Origin: JBIIUJ01 sp044340025
GTDB taxonomy: Bacteria; Pseudomonadota; Alphaproteobacteria; Caulobacterales; Aquidulcibacteraceae
Direction of reading: 5' to 3'
Length of the DNA stretch: 58,046 bases
Assembly (NCBI GenBank): GCA_044340025.1
Contig: JBIIUJ010000002.1
Coordinates: 1 to 58,046 of the forward strand
This document shows positions 34,709 through 42,528 of this stretch, piece by piece. The number at the start of each line of letters is the position of its first letter. Positions within the stretch are counted from its first letter, which is position 1. The notes under the pieces were generated by a model that did no database searches, was not told where the DNA came from, and worked only from the letters and a program-made list of their open reading frames with translations. Position numbers and translations under genes: made by a program.

Positions 34709-35512
34709 CTAGCGCGCCGCCAGAGGCGCAAAGCCCAGGTGGTGGCCGGCGTCGACCAGAAGCGTCTCCCCGGTGATGTGGCGCGAGGCGTCGCCAGCCA
34801 GGAAGCAGGCCACGTCGGCGACATCTTCCGGCGTGCTGGCGGCTTTCAGCGGCGTGCTCGCGCGGACGTTGTCGCGAATCAGGGCGGTGCGGTCTTCGCC
34901 ATAGGCGCTCGGGAACCAGCGCGTGTCGATGAAACCCGGACATAACGCATTGACCCGGATGGCCGGGGCGAGCGCGCGCGCCAGCGACAGCGTCATGGTG
35001 TTGAGCGCGCCCTTCGTCGCGGCGTAGGCGACCGAGGAGCCAATGCCCGTCACGCCGGCGATGGAGCTCACCATCACCACGCTGGCGGCACGCCCGCGGG
35101 CCGCAAAGCTCGCCTCAAGACCGGCGCGCGCCGCGCGCGTCATCTGGAAACAGCCGATCACATTGACCGCATAAAGGCGCTGGAAATCGTCTGCGCTGAG
35201 CGCGTCGAGATCGGCATGGTTGGGCACATGCCGGGTGACGCCAGCATTGTTGACCAGCACGTCGATCCGCCCGCCGGCCGCCGCCGCAATCGCCCGGCAG
35301 GCCGCATCCTCGCTCACGTCGCCCTGCACGATCGCGACCTCTGCGCCGGCGGCGCGACAGATAGCGGCGGTCTCCTCGGCCTCGGCGGCGCTGCGGGTGT
35401 AGTTGAGCACGATCTGCCTCGCGCCCTCGCTCGCCATCTTGCGCGCGATGGCCGCGCCAAGGCCTGTGGCCGATCCGGTGATCACACAGGCGTAGCCCTC
35501 AAAGGTCTTCAT
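34709..35512 (-). CDS. SDR family oxidoreductase
   Basis: A 267-residue short-chain dehydrogenase started at the ATG at 35512 with GGAGG 5 bases upstream. Motifs: TGSATGLGAAIARKMA for the dinucleotide, NNAG, the catalytic Ser in VMVSSIAGVTG, and Tyr-Lys in YAATKGA, followed by CPGFIDTRWFP and the C-terminal ITGETLLVDAGHHL. The best family match by eye is FabG-like 3-oxoacyl-ACP reductases, but it is not next to fatty-acid genes and many SDRs share this pattern. It is divergent from the CaCA antiporter gene. Confidence 0.88.
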   Translation of the reverse strand: MKTFEGYACVITGSATGLGAAIARKMASEGARQIVLNYTRSAAEAEETAAICRAAGAEVAIVQGDVSEDAACRAIAAAAGGRIDVLVNNAGVTRHVPNHADLDALSADDFQRLYAVNVIGCFQMTRAARAGLEASFAARGRAASVVMVSSIAGVTGIGSSVAYAATKGALNTMTLSLARALAPAIRVNALCPGFIDTRWFPSAYGEDRTALIRDNVRASTPLKAASTPEDVADVACFLAGDASRHITGETLLVDAGHHLGFAPLAAR

Positions 35513-35659
35513 CAGATCCTCCCTGGTTTTCATGGCCCAGTCCGCCGCGCGGGCGCGGGGCGGATCTGCGCTATCACGAATGCGGCAGTGGCGTAGACAC
35601 AAGCTGGCGCGTCCGGCCAAGGCCCGGCGGGCAAAGCGGCCGCGCGAAAAGGCACCCTC

Positions 35660-36634
35660 ATGGAAACCGCGTTTCAGATTATCGCCGGCCTTGTGCTGCT
35701 CACCTTTGGCGGCGAGGGCATCGTGCGCGGCGCCGTGGGCGTGGCGCGCAAGCTCGGCGTCTCGGAACTTGTGATCGGCCTCACGCTCGTGGGGTTCGGC
35801 ACCTCGACGCCGGAACTGATCACCAGCCTCAACGCGGCAGCAGCGGGTTCGCCCGGCATTGCGGTCGGCAATGTGATCGGCTCCAACATCGGCAACATCC
35901 TGCTGATCTGCGCGATCGTCGCGCTCGTCACGCCGATCGCCGTCGACCCCAAGGCGATCAAGCGTGATGGCGTCATCATGGTGCTCGTCAGCATCCTGTT
36001 TGTGGCGCTGGCGTTGCTGGTGGGTGAACTCAGCCGTCTGGTCGGCTTCATCTATGTGACAGGCCTGATCGCCTATATCGTCTTCGCCTTCTGGAGCGAG
36101 CGCAAGGGCGGGGCGGCGGCGGAACTTCACGAGGCCGAAGCCCATAGTCATGATCCGCCGCCGGACGCGTTGTGGCTTTCGCTCGTGTTCGCGGTGGGCG
36201 GACTTGCGCTTCTGATCTTTGGCGCGGACTTCCTTGTGAAAGGCGCCGTGACGCTCGCCCAACTCGCTGGCCTGTCGGAGACCATCATCGGGCTGACGAT
36301 CGTGGCGGTCGGCACGTCCCTGCCGGAGCTTGTCGCCTCGCTGGCGTCCGCGCTGAAAGGCCGCTCCGACGTCGCCTTCGGCAACATCGTCGGCTCCAAC
36401 ATCTACAACATCCTCGGCATTCTCGGCATCACCGCGATCATAGCGCCGGTGCCGATCCCCCCCGACATGGTTATGCGCGACTATATCGCGTTGTTGGGAG
36501 CGGCGGTTCTGTTCCTGTTTCATGCCTGGACGGGCGGACGGATTTCGCGCGCCGAGGGCGGTTTCATGATGCTGCTGTACGGGGTCTATTGCTACTTCCT
36601 GCTGAACCCGACGGGCGGGCCCATCGCGCTTTGA
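35660..36634 (+). CDS. Calcium/sodium antiporter (CaCA family, YrbG-like)
   Basis: A 324-residue inner-membrane protein with two homologous halves in opposite orientation. The alpha-repeat signatures are GFGTSTPELITSL with GNVIGSNIGNI in the first half and VGTSLPELVASL with GNIVGSNIYNI in the second, which carry the Glu and Asn ion-binding residues. A cytoplasmic His/Asp-rich loop (HEAEAHSHDPPPD, about residues 157-169) joins the halves. It exchanges Ca2+ for Na+ or H+. The permuted tmRNA gene starts just after it. Confidence 0.93.
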   Translation: METAFQIIAGLVLLTFGGEGIVRGAVGVARKLGVSELVIGLTLVGFGTSTPELITSLNAAAAGSPGIAVGNVIGSNIGNILLICAIVALVTPIAVDPKAIKRDGVIMVLVSILFVALALLVGELSRLVGFIYVTGLIAYIVFAFWSERKGGAAAELHEAEAHSHDPPPDALWLSLVFAVGGLALLIFGADFLVKGAVTLAQLAGLSETIIGLTIVAVGTSLPELVASLASALKGRSDVAFGNIVGSNIYNILGILGITAIIAPVPIPPDMVMRDYIALLGAAVLFLFHAWTGGRISRAEGGFMMLLYGVYCYFLLNPTGGPIAL

Positions 36635-36662
36635 GGTGAGAGGGGTTCTTCCCTCCTTCACC
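36635..36662 (+). other. Hairpin after the antiporter gene, at the 5' edge of ssrA
   Basis: GGTGAGAGGG at 36635 pairs with CCCTCCTTCACC ending at 36662 (GGTGA/TCACC and GAGGG/CCCTC with a small bulge), directly after the antiporter stop. No T-tract follows. It could end the antiporter mRNA or be the processed 5' edge of the tmRNA precursor. Confidence 0.4.
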
Positions 36663-36962
36663 ATTCGAGCCTACATTGGCCGAGCCGGGGCTTGCTCCGG
36701 CTATGGCGATAAACGCGCGTGGAATAAACGGCTCGGACCCGGGTGCGACTCCCGGCGGCTCCACCAACCTTCCACCGTTGTCGGGGGGCGTGCGGGGCCG
36801 ACTAGGATCGACGGACGTGTAAAGGCGTGGCTTTCGCTCGAATGGGCTCCGTTATCGGCCCGTTTCACAACTGCGAACGACAACTTCGCTGAGGAAGTGC
36901 GCCTCGCTGCGTAAGCAGCGCGGAGACTTCCGACCAAGCCCTCAGGCTTAGCCGCCTGAGGC
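36663..36962 (+). ncRNA. ssrA: Circularly permuted tmRNA (two-piece ssrA)
   Basis: The acceptor piece comes first: its T-arm CCGGG-TGCGACT-CCCGG (36739-36755) is followed by acceptor strand CGGCTCC (36756-36762), A and encoded CCA (36764-36766). After a short intervening segment the coding piece begins with GGGGCCG (36794-36800), which pairs with CGGCTCC including a G-U at the third pair, followed by the conserved GACTAGGATCGACGG. The tag frame runs 36873-36914: GCG AAC GAC AAC ... GCT GCG TAA, giving ANDNFAEEVRLAA, and its stop codon lies in the loop of hairpin CGCTGC-GTAA-GCAGCG (36905-36920). tmRNA rescues stalled ribosomes. The gene order (CCA before the 5' acceptor strand) is the permuted alphaproteobacterial type. 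The outer 5' and 3' edges are approximate. Confidence 0.95.
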
Positions 36963-36969
36963 GGGGCCC

Positions 36970-37001
36970 GGGGGCGCCTGGCAACAGAAGCCCCCACTTT
37001 T
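36970..37001 (+). terminator. Intrinsic terminator of ssrA
   Basis: GGGGGC (36970-36975) pairs with GCCCCC (36990-36995), with an inner CTG-GCAA-CAG stem (36978-36987), followed by ACTTTT. It lies just after the 3' end of the tmRNA coding piece and upstream of sspB. Confidence 0.75.
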
Positions 37002-37142
37002 CCCGCCGCCCCGCGCCTGCCCCAGAATCGCCGGTGTTCGCCGATTGCGCGCATTGGCGCGCCGCGCTCGCCTTGGGCTCGAACACGGTTGACTGGCGCG
37101 CGCGCCCGCTTAAGCGTGACGGACGCGAAGGAGACCAGCACG

Positions 37143-37598
37143 ATGGCCGCAGACGGCTTCGATTACGAGAAGATGGCGCAGGAAGCGCTGCGGGGCGTCG
37201 TGCGCGAAGCGCTCAAGCGCGTGCAGAAGACAGGCGCCCTGCCCGGCCGCCACCACTTCTACCTCACGTTCAAGACCCGCCACCCCGGGGTCGACATCGC
37301 CGACTATCTCACCGAGAAATATCCCGACGAGATGACGATCGTGCTCGAACACCAGTTCTATGACCTGACGGTCACGGAGCGCCGTTTCGAGGTGACGCTG
37401 CGGTTTGCCGGCGTGCCGCAGCATCTGGTGATCCCGTTTGGCGCGCTCACCCGGTTTTATGATCCCTCCGTCCGGTTCGGGCTTCAGTTTGAAGCTGTCG
37501 AGGACGAGACTGATCGTCAGGCCGCCAAGGCTGCGCCTTTGCCGGAGCCGGAGGCGGCAGGCTCGGTCGTGGTGCTGGACGCCTTCCGCCGCAAGTGA
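37143..37598 (+). CDS. sspB: SspB-alpha, ClpXP adaptor for ssrA-tagged proteins
   Basis: A 151-residue protein of the alphaproteobacterial SspB type. The folded domain (about 10-115, including LPGRHHFYLTFKTRHPGVDI, MTIVLEHQFYDLTVTERRFEVTLRFAGVPQHLVIPFGALTRFYDP and VRFGLQFEAV) binds the ssrA tag. After a flexible acidic linker the C-terminus ends SVVVLDAFRRK, the hydrophobic tail that in SspB docks on the ClpX N-domain. The start at 37143 has GGAG about 10 bases upstream. It lies about 180 bases after the tag coding region of ssrA. It overlaps the downstream thioesterase gene by 4 bases. Confidence 0.92.
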   Translation: MAADGFDYEKMAQEALRGVVREALKRVQKTGALPGRHHFYLTFKTRHPGVDIADYLTEKYPDEMTIVLEHQFYDLTVTERRFEVTLRFAGVPQHLVIPFGALTRFYDPSVRFGLQFEAVEDETDRQAAKAAPLPEPEAAGSVVVLDAFRRK

Positions 37599-38068
37599 CG
37601 CAAGAATGCGCGCTCAGCGATGCAGCGTTGCTGGCGCGGTTTGCGAACGCCCGCAACCGACCGCCCTGTTCGGTCGCGCTTGGACTGGAGGTGCTGGCCC
37701 TGAGCCAGTCGCCGGCCTGGGCGCGGCTGGCCTTCAGCGCCCCGGCCGACTGGTGCAATCCGATGGGCGCTATCCAGGGGGGCTTTGTCACGGCGATGCT
37801 CGATGAGGCCATGGCGGTCGCCGGCATTGTGGCGGGCGGGCTGGGCTATGTCGTGCCGACGCTGGAGCTCAAGACGAGCTTTCTGCGCCCCTGCCCTCCC
37901 GGGCGGCTGGAGGCGGATGGGCGTGTGCTGCGCTGGGGCGCGGCGGCTGCGTTTCTGGAAGCCGAACTGTTTGATCCCGAAGGCCGGCTGATCGCCAAGG
38001 CAAGCGCCACCGCCATGCCAAGACGGCTGGAGGGCAAGGCCCATCCGCGCGCAGCTGGTCCGGGCTAA
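37595..38068 (+). CDS. PaaI-like hotdog thioesterase
   Basis: A 157-residue hotdog-fold protein starting at a GTG (37595) that overlaps the sspB stop (GTGA). The family pattern is WCNPMGAIQGGFVTAMLDEAMAVAG followed by VVPTLELKTSFLRPCPPGRLEADGRVL. In PaaI-type enzymes the H/N-P-x-G-x-x-Q/H-G-G motif and the following D/E hold the catalytic water; here the helix start NPMGAIQGGF with Asp at MLDE is present. They hydrolyse acyl-CoA or phenylacetyl-CoA intermediates. Coupled translation with sspB suggests only shared transcription, not shared function. Confidence 0.88.
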   Translation: MTQECALSDAALLARFANARNRPPCSVALGLEVLALSQSPAWARLAFSAPADWCNPMGAIQGGFVTAMLDEAMAVAGIVAGGLGYVVPTLELKTSFLRPCPPGRLEADGRVLRWGAAAAFLEAELFDPEGRLIAKASATAMPRRLEGKAHPRAAGPG

Positions 38069-38268
38069 CCGCGCCGGCTGCGCACCACCGCCCCCACGGC
38101 CATGCCGCCCGCGATCGCGCCCGCGAGGTAGATCGCATCCCCGCCGAGGCCCGCCTTGGCGGCCAGCGCCACGACCACCAGCGCCACAGGGGCGGCCACA
38201 AGGCCCGCCCATCCCGCGCGCGACCAATCGACGATCGGGGATTGAGGTCGGATCGGTTCGGGCGTCAT
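38065..38268 (-). CDS. Small membrane protein, unknown
   Basis: A 67-residue protein started at the ATG at 38268 with AGGA about 9 bases upstream; a longer form from 38298 would add 10 residues. After a polar N-terminus it has two adjacent hydrophobic segments (AGWAGLVAAPVALVVVALAAKAGLG and AIYLAGAIAGGMAVGAVV) and a basic end RSRRG. Its stop overlaps the convergent thioesterase stop by 4 bases. No family recognised. Confidence 0.68.
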   Translation of the reverse strand: MTPEPIRPQSPIVDWSRAGWAGLVAAPVALVVVALAAKAGLGGDAIYLAGAIAGGMAVGAVVRSRRG

Positions 38269-38335
38269 GGTGCGCAATCCTGTCTCCCCACGAGACATGT
38301 CCGCCTTCCCCGCGCAAGGCCCGCGCCAGCATCGT

Positions 38336-38782
38336 TCACCGCGGACGACGCGCCATCAGCTTGAACACCGCACGCGCTTCCAGGATCAGCCCTTTGCCGG
38401 CTTCCGCGCTCGCCGCGGCATGAACGAGATCGCCCTGCGCCGGACCGGCCAGCGCGCGGGCGGTCACCCACGCCCCTTTGCGCGCCATGCCCAGATAGTC
38501 GGCTGTCAGCCGCAACGTCACGGCCGGCCGGGCCGCTTCGGCAAACACCGCATGGGCCAGCACGCCATCGATGAAGCCGGCAAGCAGACCGCCATGCAGG
38601 ATGCCATAGCTGTTGCAATGACGCGTCCGCACGCGAAAGCCGTGCTCCACCCCGCCTGGGCATGGGCGCGCGTAAAAGGGGCCGTTGTGGGCCGAGAAGG
38701 GCCCGCGGCCCGCCAGATAGACAAAGCCGGGCGGCGGCGCGTCCTCAGGGCCGGGGGCGAGGTCTGGCGGCGGACTGGACAT
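38336..38782 (-). CDS. PaaI-like hotdog thioesterase
   Basis: About 148 residues from the ATG at 38782, chosen from family length; an in-frame upstream codon at 38848 would overlap the DUF192 gene more deeply. The hotdog signature is HCNSYGILHGGLLAGFIDGVLAHAVF, with the catalytic helix starting N-S-Y-G-I-L-H-G-G and the acidic residue in FIDG, followed by VTLRLTADYLGMARKGAWVTARALAG. It is not closely similar to the other thioesterase in this region. It overlaps the DUF192 gene by 38 bases and is co-transcribed with it. Confidence 0.85.
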   Translation of the reverse strand: MSSPPPDLAPGPEDAPPPGFVYLAGRGPFSAHNGPFYARPCPGGVEHGFRVRTRHCNSYGILHGGLLAGFIDGVLAHAVFAEAARPAVTLRLTADYLGMARKGAWVTARALAGPAQGDLVHAAASAEAGKGLILEARAVFKLMARRPR

Positions 38783-39224
38783 TGCGAAACAGCCGGTGGC
38801 GCACAAGATCGCCGGGTTGGATGCGAAGCCGGGCGGCTGTGCCTGCATTCAGCTCCAGCACCGCAAGCACCGGCTCGCCCGACGGCACCACTTCGCGCGA
38901 AAGCGGCACGCCCCGGCTGATGCGCGCGATGCGGCCGTTGGCGCGAATGAACAGGATATCGAGCGGCAGATAGGTGTTCTCCATCCAGAACCCGACTTCG
39001 GCGGCGATCTTGAAATCGAACAGCATGCCATGGTCGGCCGCCATGGACCGCCGAAACATCAGCCCCTGGGCGCGCTCGGCAGGGTCGTCGGCGATCTCGG
39101 CCTGAAACACATGAACGCCGCCGGAAGCCGTTTCGATCACCACCCGCTGGCGCGCGGGCTCGGCTGCGGCGATCGCCGGCCCCCATGCAAGAAGGCCGAA
39201 GAGCAGAGCAAGGATACGCACCAT
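38745..39224 (-). CDS. DUF192 exported protein
   Basis: A 159-residue protein with a signal peptide (MVRILALLFGLLAWGPAIAAAEP) and a DUF192 domain (about 25-140): VFQAEIADDPAERAQGLMFRRSMAADHGMLFDF, VGFWMENTYLPLDILFIRANGRI, and PSGEPVLAVLELNAGTAARLRIQPGDLV. DUF192 proteins are small beta-rich periplasmic proteins of unknown role. The C-terminal 15 residues are basic and proline-rich. It sits between the cold-shock gene and a thioesterase gene on the same strand. Confidence 0.88.
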   Translation of the reverse strand: MVRILALLFGLLAWGPAIAAAEPARQRVVIETASGGVHVFQAEIADDPAERAQGLMFRRSMAADHGMLFDFKIAAEVGFWMENTYLPLDILFIRANGRIARISRGVPLSREVVPSGEPVLAVLELNAGTAARLRIQPGDLVRHRLFRNVQSAARPRPRP

Positions 39225-39265
39225 GGCTGCAGCCTAACGCGTCTCGGCGCCGGGCGGCAAACATT

Positions 39266-39784
39266 TCACCCGGGCAAGACGTCCTGGGCGACCACGCCCT
39301 TCGGCCCCTCCACGATGCGCGCCCGCAGCGTGGTTCCAGGCTCGATCTGATCCAGGCCGGCCCGGCGCACGGTTTCGGCGTGGAGGAAGATATCTTGCGC
39401 CTCGCCGACGCGATTGACGAAGCCATAGCCCTTGGAGCGGTTGAACCATTTCACAACCACAGGTTCGAGCTCTGCGGGGTCGATGCCCTCGACCGAGGCG
39501 AGCGGGCGCGCGATGGCCTCGCAATCCTGCAGGTCAAGCTCCAGAACCGCGAGCGCCTGACGACCACGCGGCCCGATTGTCGCGTCCAGAACGATGCGGG
39601 CGCCTTCCGGGGCATCGTGATGGCCGGACCGCCGCAGCACCGAAACATGCAGCAGCACATCCGCCTTTGATCCGGGCGGCGCGTCAGAATCCACGACGAA
39701 GCCATAGCCCTTGGCGGCGTCGAACCATTTCACGCGTCCGGTCACCCGCTGGGTGACGCCGCCACTCTCTGCCTGCGCCGTCAT
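39266..39784 (-). CDS. Double cold-shock-domain protein
   Basis: A 172-residue protein with two cold-shock domains. The first (about 13-80) has RVKWFDAAKGYGFVVDSDAP and VLLHVSVLRRSG; the second (about 105-172) has VVKWFNRSKGYGFVNRVGEAQDIFLHAETVRRAG. Both keep the RNP1 (K-G-Y-G-F-V) and RNP2 (LLH / FLH) nucleic-acid-binding motifs. The start at 39784 (MTAQAESGG) is taken from the domain layout. Two-domain Csps are typical of Caulobacter and relatives, where they act in cold or stationary phase as RNA chaperones. Confidence 0.93.
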   Translation of the reverse strand: MTAQAESGGVTQRVTGRVKWFDAAKGYGFVVDSDAPPGSKADVLLHVSVLRRSGHHDAPEGARIVLDATIGPRGRQALAVLELDLQDCEAIARPLASVEGIDPAELEPVVVKWFNRSKGYGFVNRVGEAQDIFLHAETVRRAGLDQIEPGTTLRARIVEGPKGVVAQDVLPG

Positions 39785-39875
39785 GGGCTGTCGTGCTTTG
39801 GCAAATTGAACACATGAATTATCTATGAGGTATGGGCCGCACGCGCGACCAACAAAGCCGTGAAGGAACAATGAC

Positions 39876-40433
39876 ATGATCGAGCGTAGGGTCTTCCTGA
39901 CAGGTGCGGCCGCCATGGCTGCGGGCCCGGCTCTCGCCCAGCGCGCGGCGGGCGGGGCGCACGCCTTCCGGTTTGAGGGCTTGATGGGCGGCGAAATCGC
40001 CCTCTCCCAATTCGCCGGCCGGACCGTTCTGGTGGTCAACACCGCCTCGAAGTGCGGGCTTACGCCGCAATATGCGGGTCTGGAGGCGCTCTGGCGCCAG
40101 CGCCGCGCTCGCGGTCTCACCATTGTGGGCGTGCCGTCGGGGGACTTTGCGGACCAGGAACTCGCAACCTCCAAGGAAATCGCGACCTTCTGCGAACTCA
40201 ATTACGGCGTCAGCTTCCCGATGGCGGCGAAATCAGACGTGACCGGTCCCGACGCTCATCCCTTCTATCGCTGGGCCGCGGCCCAGCTGGGCGATTCCGG
40301 CGTGCCGCGATGGAACTTCCACAAGATCCTGATCGGGCCGGACGGCCGCGCGATGGCGGGCTTCAGCTCGCGGACCCAGCCCGACGACCCCGCCTTGGTT
40401 GCAGCGATCGAGGGGGCGTTGCGGCGGAGCTAA
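39876..40433 (+). CDS. Exported glutathione peroxidase family protein
   Basis: A 185-residue thiol peroxidase. The N-terminus MIERRVFLTGAAAMAAGPALA looks like a twin-arginine signal peptide (ERRVFLTG), so it is probably exported folded to the periplasm. The peroxidatic cysteine is Cys60 (VNTASKCGLTPQY) and the Trp-Asn pair is at 146-147 (RWNFHKIL), with Gln94 in FADQEL. The usual CNQF segment is replaced by PSGDF, so the local site differs from classic enzymes. Cys106 could be the resolving cysteine. It would reduce peroxides using thioredoxin-like or glutathione donors. Confidence 0.9.
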   Translation: MIERRVFLTGAAAMAAGPALAQRAAGGAHAFRFEGLMGGEIALSQFAGRTVLVVNTASKCGLTPQYAGLEALWRQRRARGLTIVGVPSGDFADQELATSKEIATFCELNYGVSFPMAAKSDVTGPDAHPFYRWAAAQLGDSGVPRWNFHKILIGPDGRAMAGFSSRTQPDDPALVAAIEGALRRS

Positions 40434-40450
40434 GCCCGCGCCGGCAGCGC

Positions 40451-41827
40451 TCAGGCGCCGGTCTGGCGCGGCTCCACCCATTTGTCCTTCATCGTGACCA
40501 GCTCTTCGGCCACGGTGGGGTGGAGCGCGCAGGTCGCGTCGAATTGGGCCTTGGTCAGCTTCGCCTTCACCGCGATGGCGACCGCCTGGATGATCTCGGG
40601 CGCATCCGGCCCCACCAGATGACAGCCGACCACCACATCGTCAGCGGCGCGCACCACGAGCTTCATCAGCATGCGGGTCTCGTCGCCCGCCAGCAACGTG
40701 CGCATCGGCCGGAACTGGGTCTTGTAGATGTCGACCGCGCCATAGGCCTTGCGCGCATCATGCTCGCTCAGGCCCACGCAACCGACCGGGGGCTGGGAAA
40801 ACACCGCGGTGGCGATATCGGCATGGTCATAGGCGGTGGGCTGGCCGCCAAAGACGGTGGCGGCGAAGGCTGCCCCCTCGCGGATCGCCACCGGAGTGAG
40901 GTTCACCCGATTGGTGACGTCGCCCACCGCATAGATGCTTTCCACGCTGGACTTGGAATAAGCGTCGACGACGATCGCCTTGCTCTCGGTGCGCGCCACG
41001 CCCGCCGCTTCGCACCCCAGACCGTCTGTGTGGGCCACGCGCCCCATGCAGGCCATCACCAGCCCGGTCTCGACCCTCAGACCATTGGACAGGGTGCACA
41101 GATAGCCCGCCTCTGTCGGCTCGATCCGGGAGAAAACGGCATGAGTGATGACATGCACGCCGCGCCGCCGCAGCGCTTCATGGACTGCGGCGCGCACGTC
41201 GTCGTCAAAGCCCTTCAGGATCAGATCGCCGCGATAAAGCAACGTCACATCCACGCCGAGACCTTTGAGGATGAATGCGAATTCCACCGCAATATAGCCG
41301 CCGCCGGCGATCAGGATCCGCTCGGGCAGACGATCGAGACTGAAGATCTCGTCGGAGGTGATGGCGTGCTCGATGCCGGGCACGTCGTCGGGAAGCCAGG
41401 GCGTGCCCCCGGTCGCAATCAGGATATGACCTGCAGTGATCGTCTCGCCTGTCGCCAATCGAACCGCGTTCGGCCCTGCGATTTCGGCGCGCGTATCGAG
41501 CACCTCCACCCCGGCGTTGCCGAGGTTGCGGCGATAGATGCCCGACAGCCGGCTGACCTCCTCGGCCACAGTGTCGCGCAGGGTGGGCCAGTGGAAGCTG
41601 GGGGCGCCAGCCTGCCAGCCATAGGCCTTCATGACCTCGAATTCGTGTGCGTATTCAGAAGCGTAGACGAAGAACTTCTTTGGAACGCATCCGCGGATCA
41701 CGCAGGTTCCGCCCACGCGATGTTCTTCCGCGATCATCACCCGTGCGCCATGCCCCGCCGAAAGCCGCGCTGCGCGCACGCCCCCGGAGCCAGCTCCGAT
41801 TACAAAAAGATCAACATCATAGGCCAA
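40451..41827 (-). CDS. gor: Glutathione-disulfide reductase
   Basis: About 458 residues from a TTG at 41827. I prefer this start because GGAG lies 8 bases upstream and the protein then begins LAYDVDLFVIGAGSGGVRAARLS, the correct N-terminus of the family; the rpiA stop is only 2 bases before it. The redox-active pair is Cys42-Cys47 (GGTCVIRGCVPKK), the FAD motif is GAGSGGV, the NADPH motif IAGGGYIAVEFA, and the catalytic His-Glu is in ALHPTVAEE. It keeps glutathione reduced. Last gene of an ALDH-rpiA-gor unit. Confidence 0.95.
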   Translation of the reverse strand: MAYDVDLFVIGAGSGGVRAARLSAGHGARVMIAEEHRVGGTCVIRGCVPKKFFVYASEYAHEFEVMKAYGWQAGAPSFHWPTLRDTVAEEVSRLSGIYRRNLGNAGVEVLDTRAEIAGPNAVRLATGETITAGHILIATGGTPWLPDDVPGIEHAITSDEIFSLDRLPERILIAGGGYIAVEFAFILKGLGVDVTLLYRGDLILKGFDDDVRAAVHEALRRRGVHVITHAVFSRIEPTEAGYLCTLSNGLRVETGLVMACMGRVAHTDGLGCEAAGVARTESKAIVVDAYSKSSVESIYAVGDVTNRVNLTPVAIREGAAFAATVFGGQPTAYDHADIATAVFSQPPVGCVGLSEHDARKAYGAVDIYKTQFRPMRTLLAGDETRMLMKLVVRAADDVVVGCHLVGPDAPEIIQAVAIAVKAKLTKAQFDATCALHPTVAEELVTMKDKWVEPRQTGA

Positions 41828-41829
41828 GA

Positions 41830-42528
41830 CTATCGCTCCAGAACCTGCACAGACTGATCCCCGCCCACGATGACCGTGCGCGCCAGGCCAAGGAAAAGGC
41901 CATGCTCCACCACGCCGGGAATGCGCTTGAGGCGCTCGGCGAGCTCTTCGGGGCGCGGGATGCGCGCGCAACGGCAATCGAGAATGTAGTTGCCGCCGTC
42001 GGTGACGAAGAACTTGCCCGCATTGCCCATTTCGCGAACCTGGATGTCGGCGCCGTCGCAGCCTGCCGCGCGCAGCGCATCAAACACCTTCTTGGCGGTG
42101 ATGGTGAAGCCGAACGGCGTCACCTCGATCGGCAAGGGAAAGGCGCCCAGCGTCTCCACCATCTTTCCGGCGTCGGCGATGACGACCATGTGGTCGGAGG
42201 CGTTGGCGATGATCTTTTCGCGCAAAAGCGCCCCGCCCCCGCCCTTGATCAGCCGGAACTCGGGATCGACCTCGTCGGCCCCGTCCACGGTCAGGTCGAT
42301 TCGGTCGGCATGGTCGAGGTCCAGGAGCGGCACCCCCACGCTCTGGGCGAGCCGGCGGGTGGCCTCCGAAGTGGGCAGGCCCAGAACCTTCAGCCCCGCC
42401 TGAACCCGCTCGCCCAGCATGCGCACGAAATGGGCGGCGGTGGAGCCTGTTCCCAGCCCGAGGATCATGCCTTCGTCCACGAAATCCAGCGCGGCGGCGG
42501 CAGCCCGCATCTTGGCGATATCGCTCAC
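41830..42528 (-). CDS. rpiA: Ribose-5-phosphate isomerase A
   Basis: A 232-residue enzyme interconverting ribose-5-phosphate and ribulose-5-phosphate. The start is a GTG at 42528 overlapping the stop of the upstream ALDH gene (GTGA), with G-rich sequence before it. Motifs: GLGTGSTAAHFV, LTVDGADEVD, KGGGGALLREKI and the C-terminal GGDQSVQVL. Length is typical. It is coupled to the ALDH upstream and to gor downstream (2-base gap). Confidence 0.97.
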   Translation of the reverse strand: MSDIAKMRAAAAALDFVDEGMILGLGTGSTAAHFVRMLGERVQAGLKVLGLPTSEATRRLAQSVGVPLLDLDHADRIDLTVDGADEVDPEFRLIKGGGGALLREKIIANASDHMVVIADAGKMVETLGAFPLPIEVTPFGFTITAKKVFDALRAAGCDGADIQVREMGNAGKFFVTDGGNYILDCRCARIPRPEELAERLKRIPGVVEHGLFLGLARTVIVGGDQSVQVLER

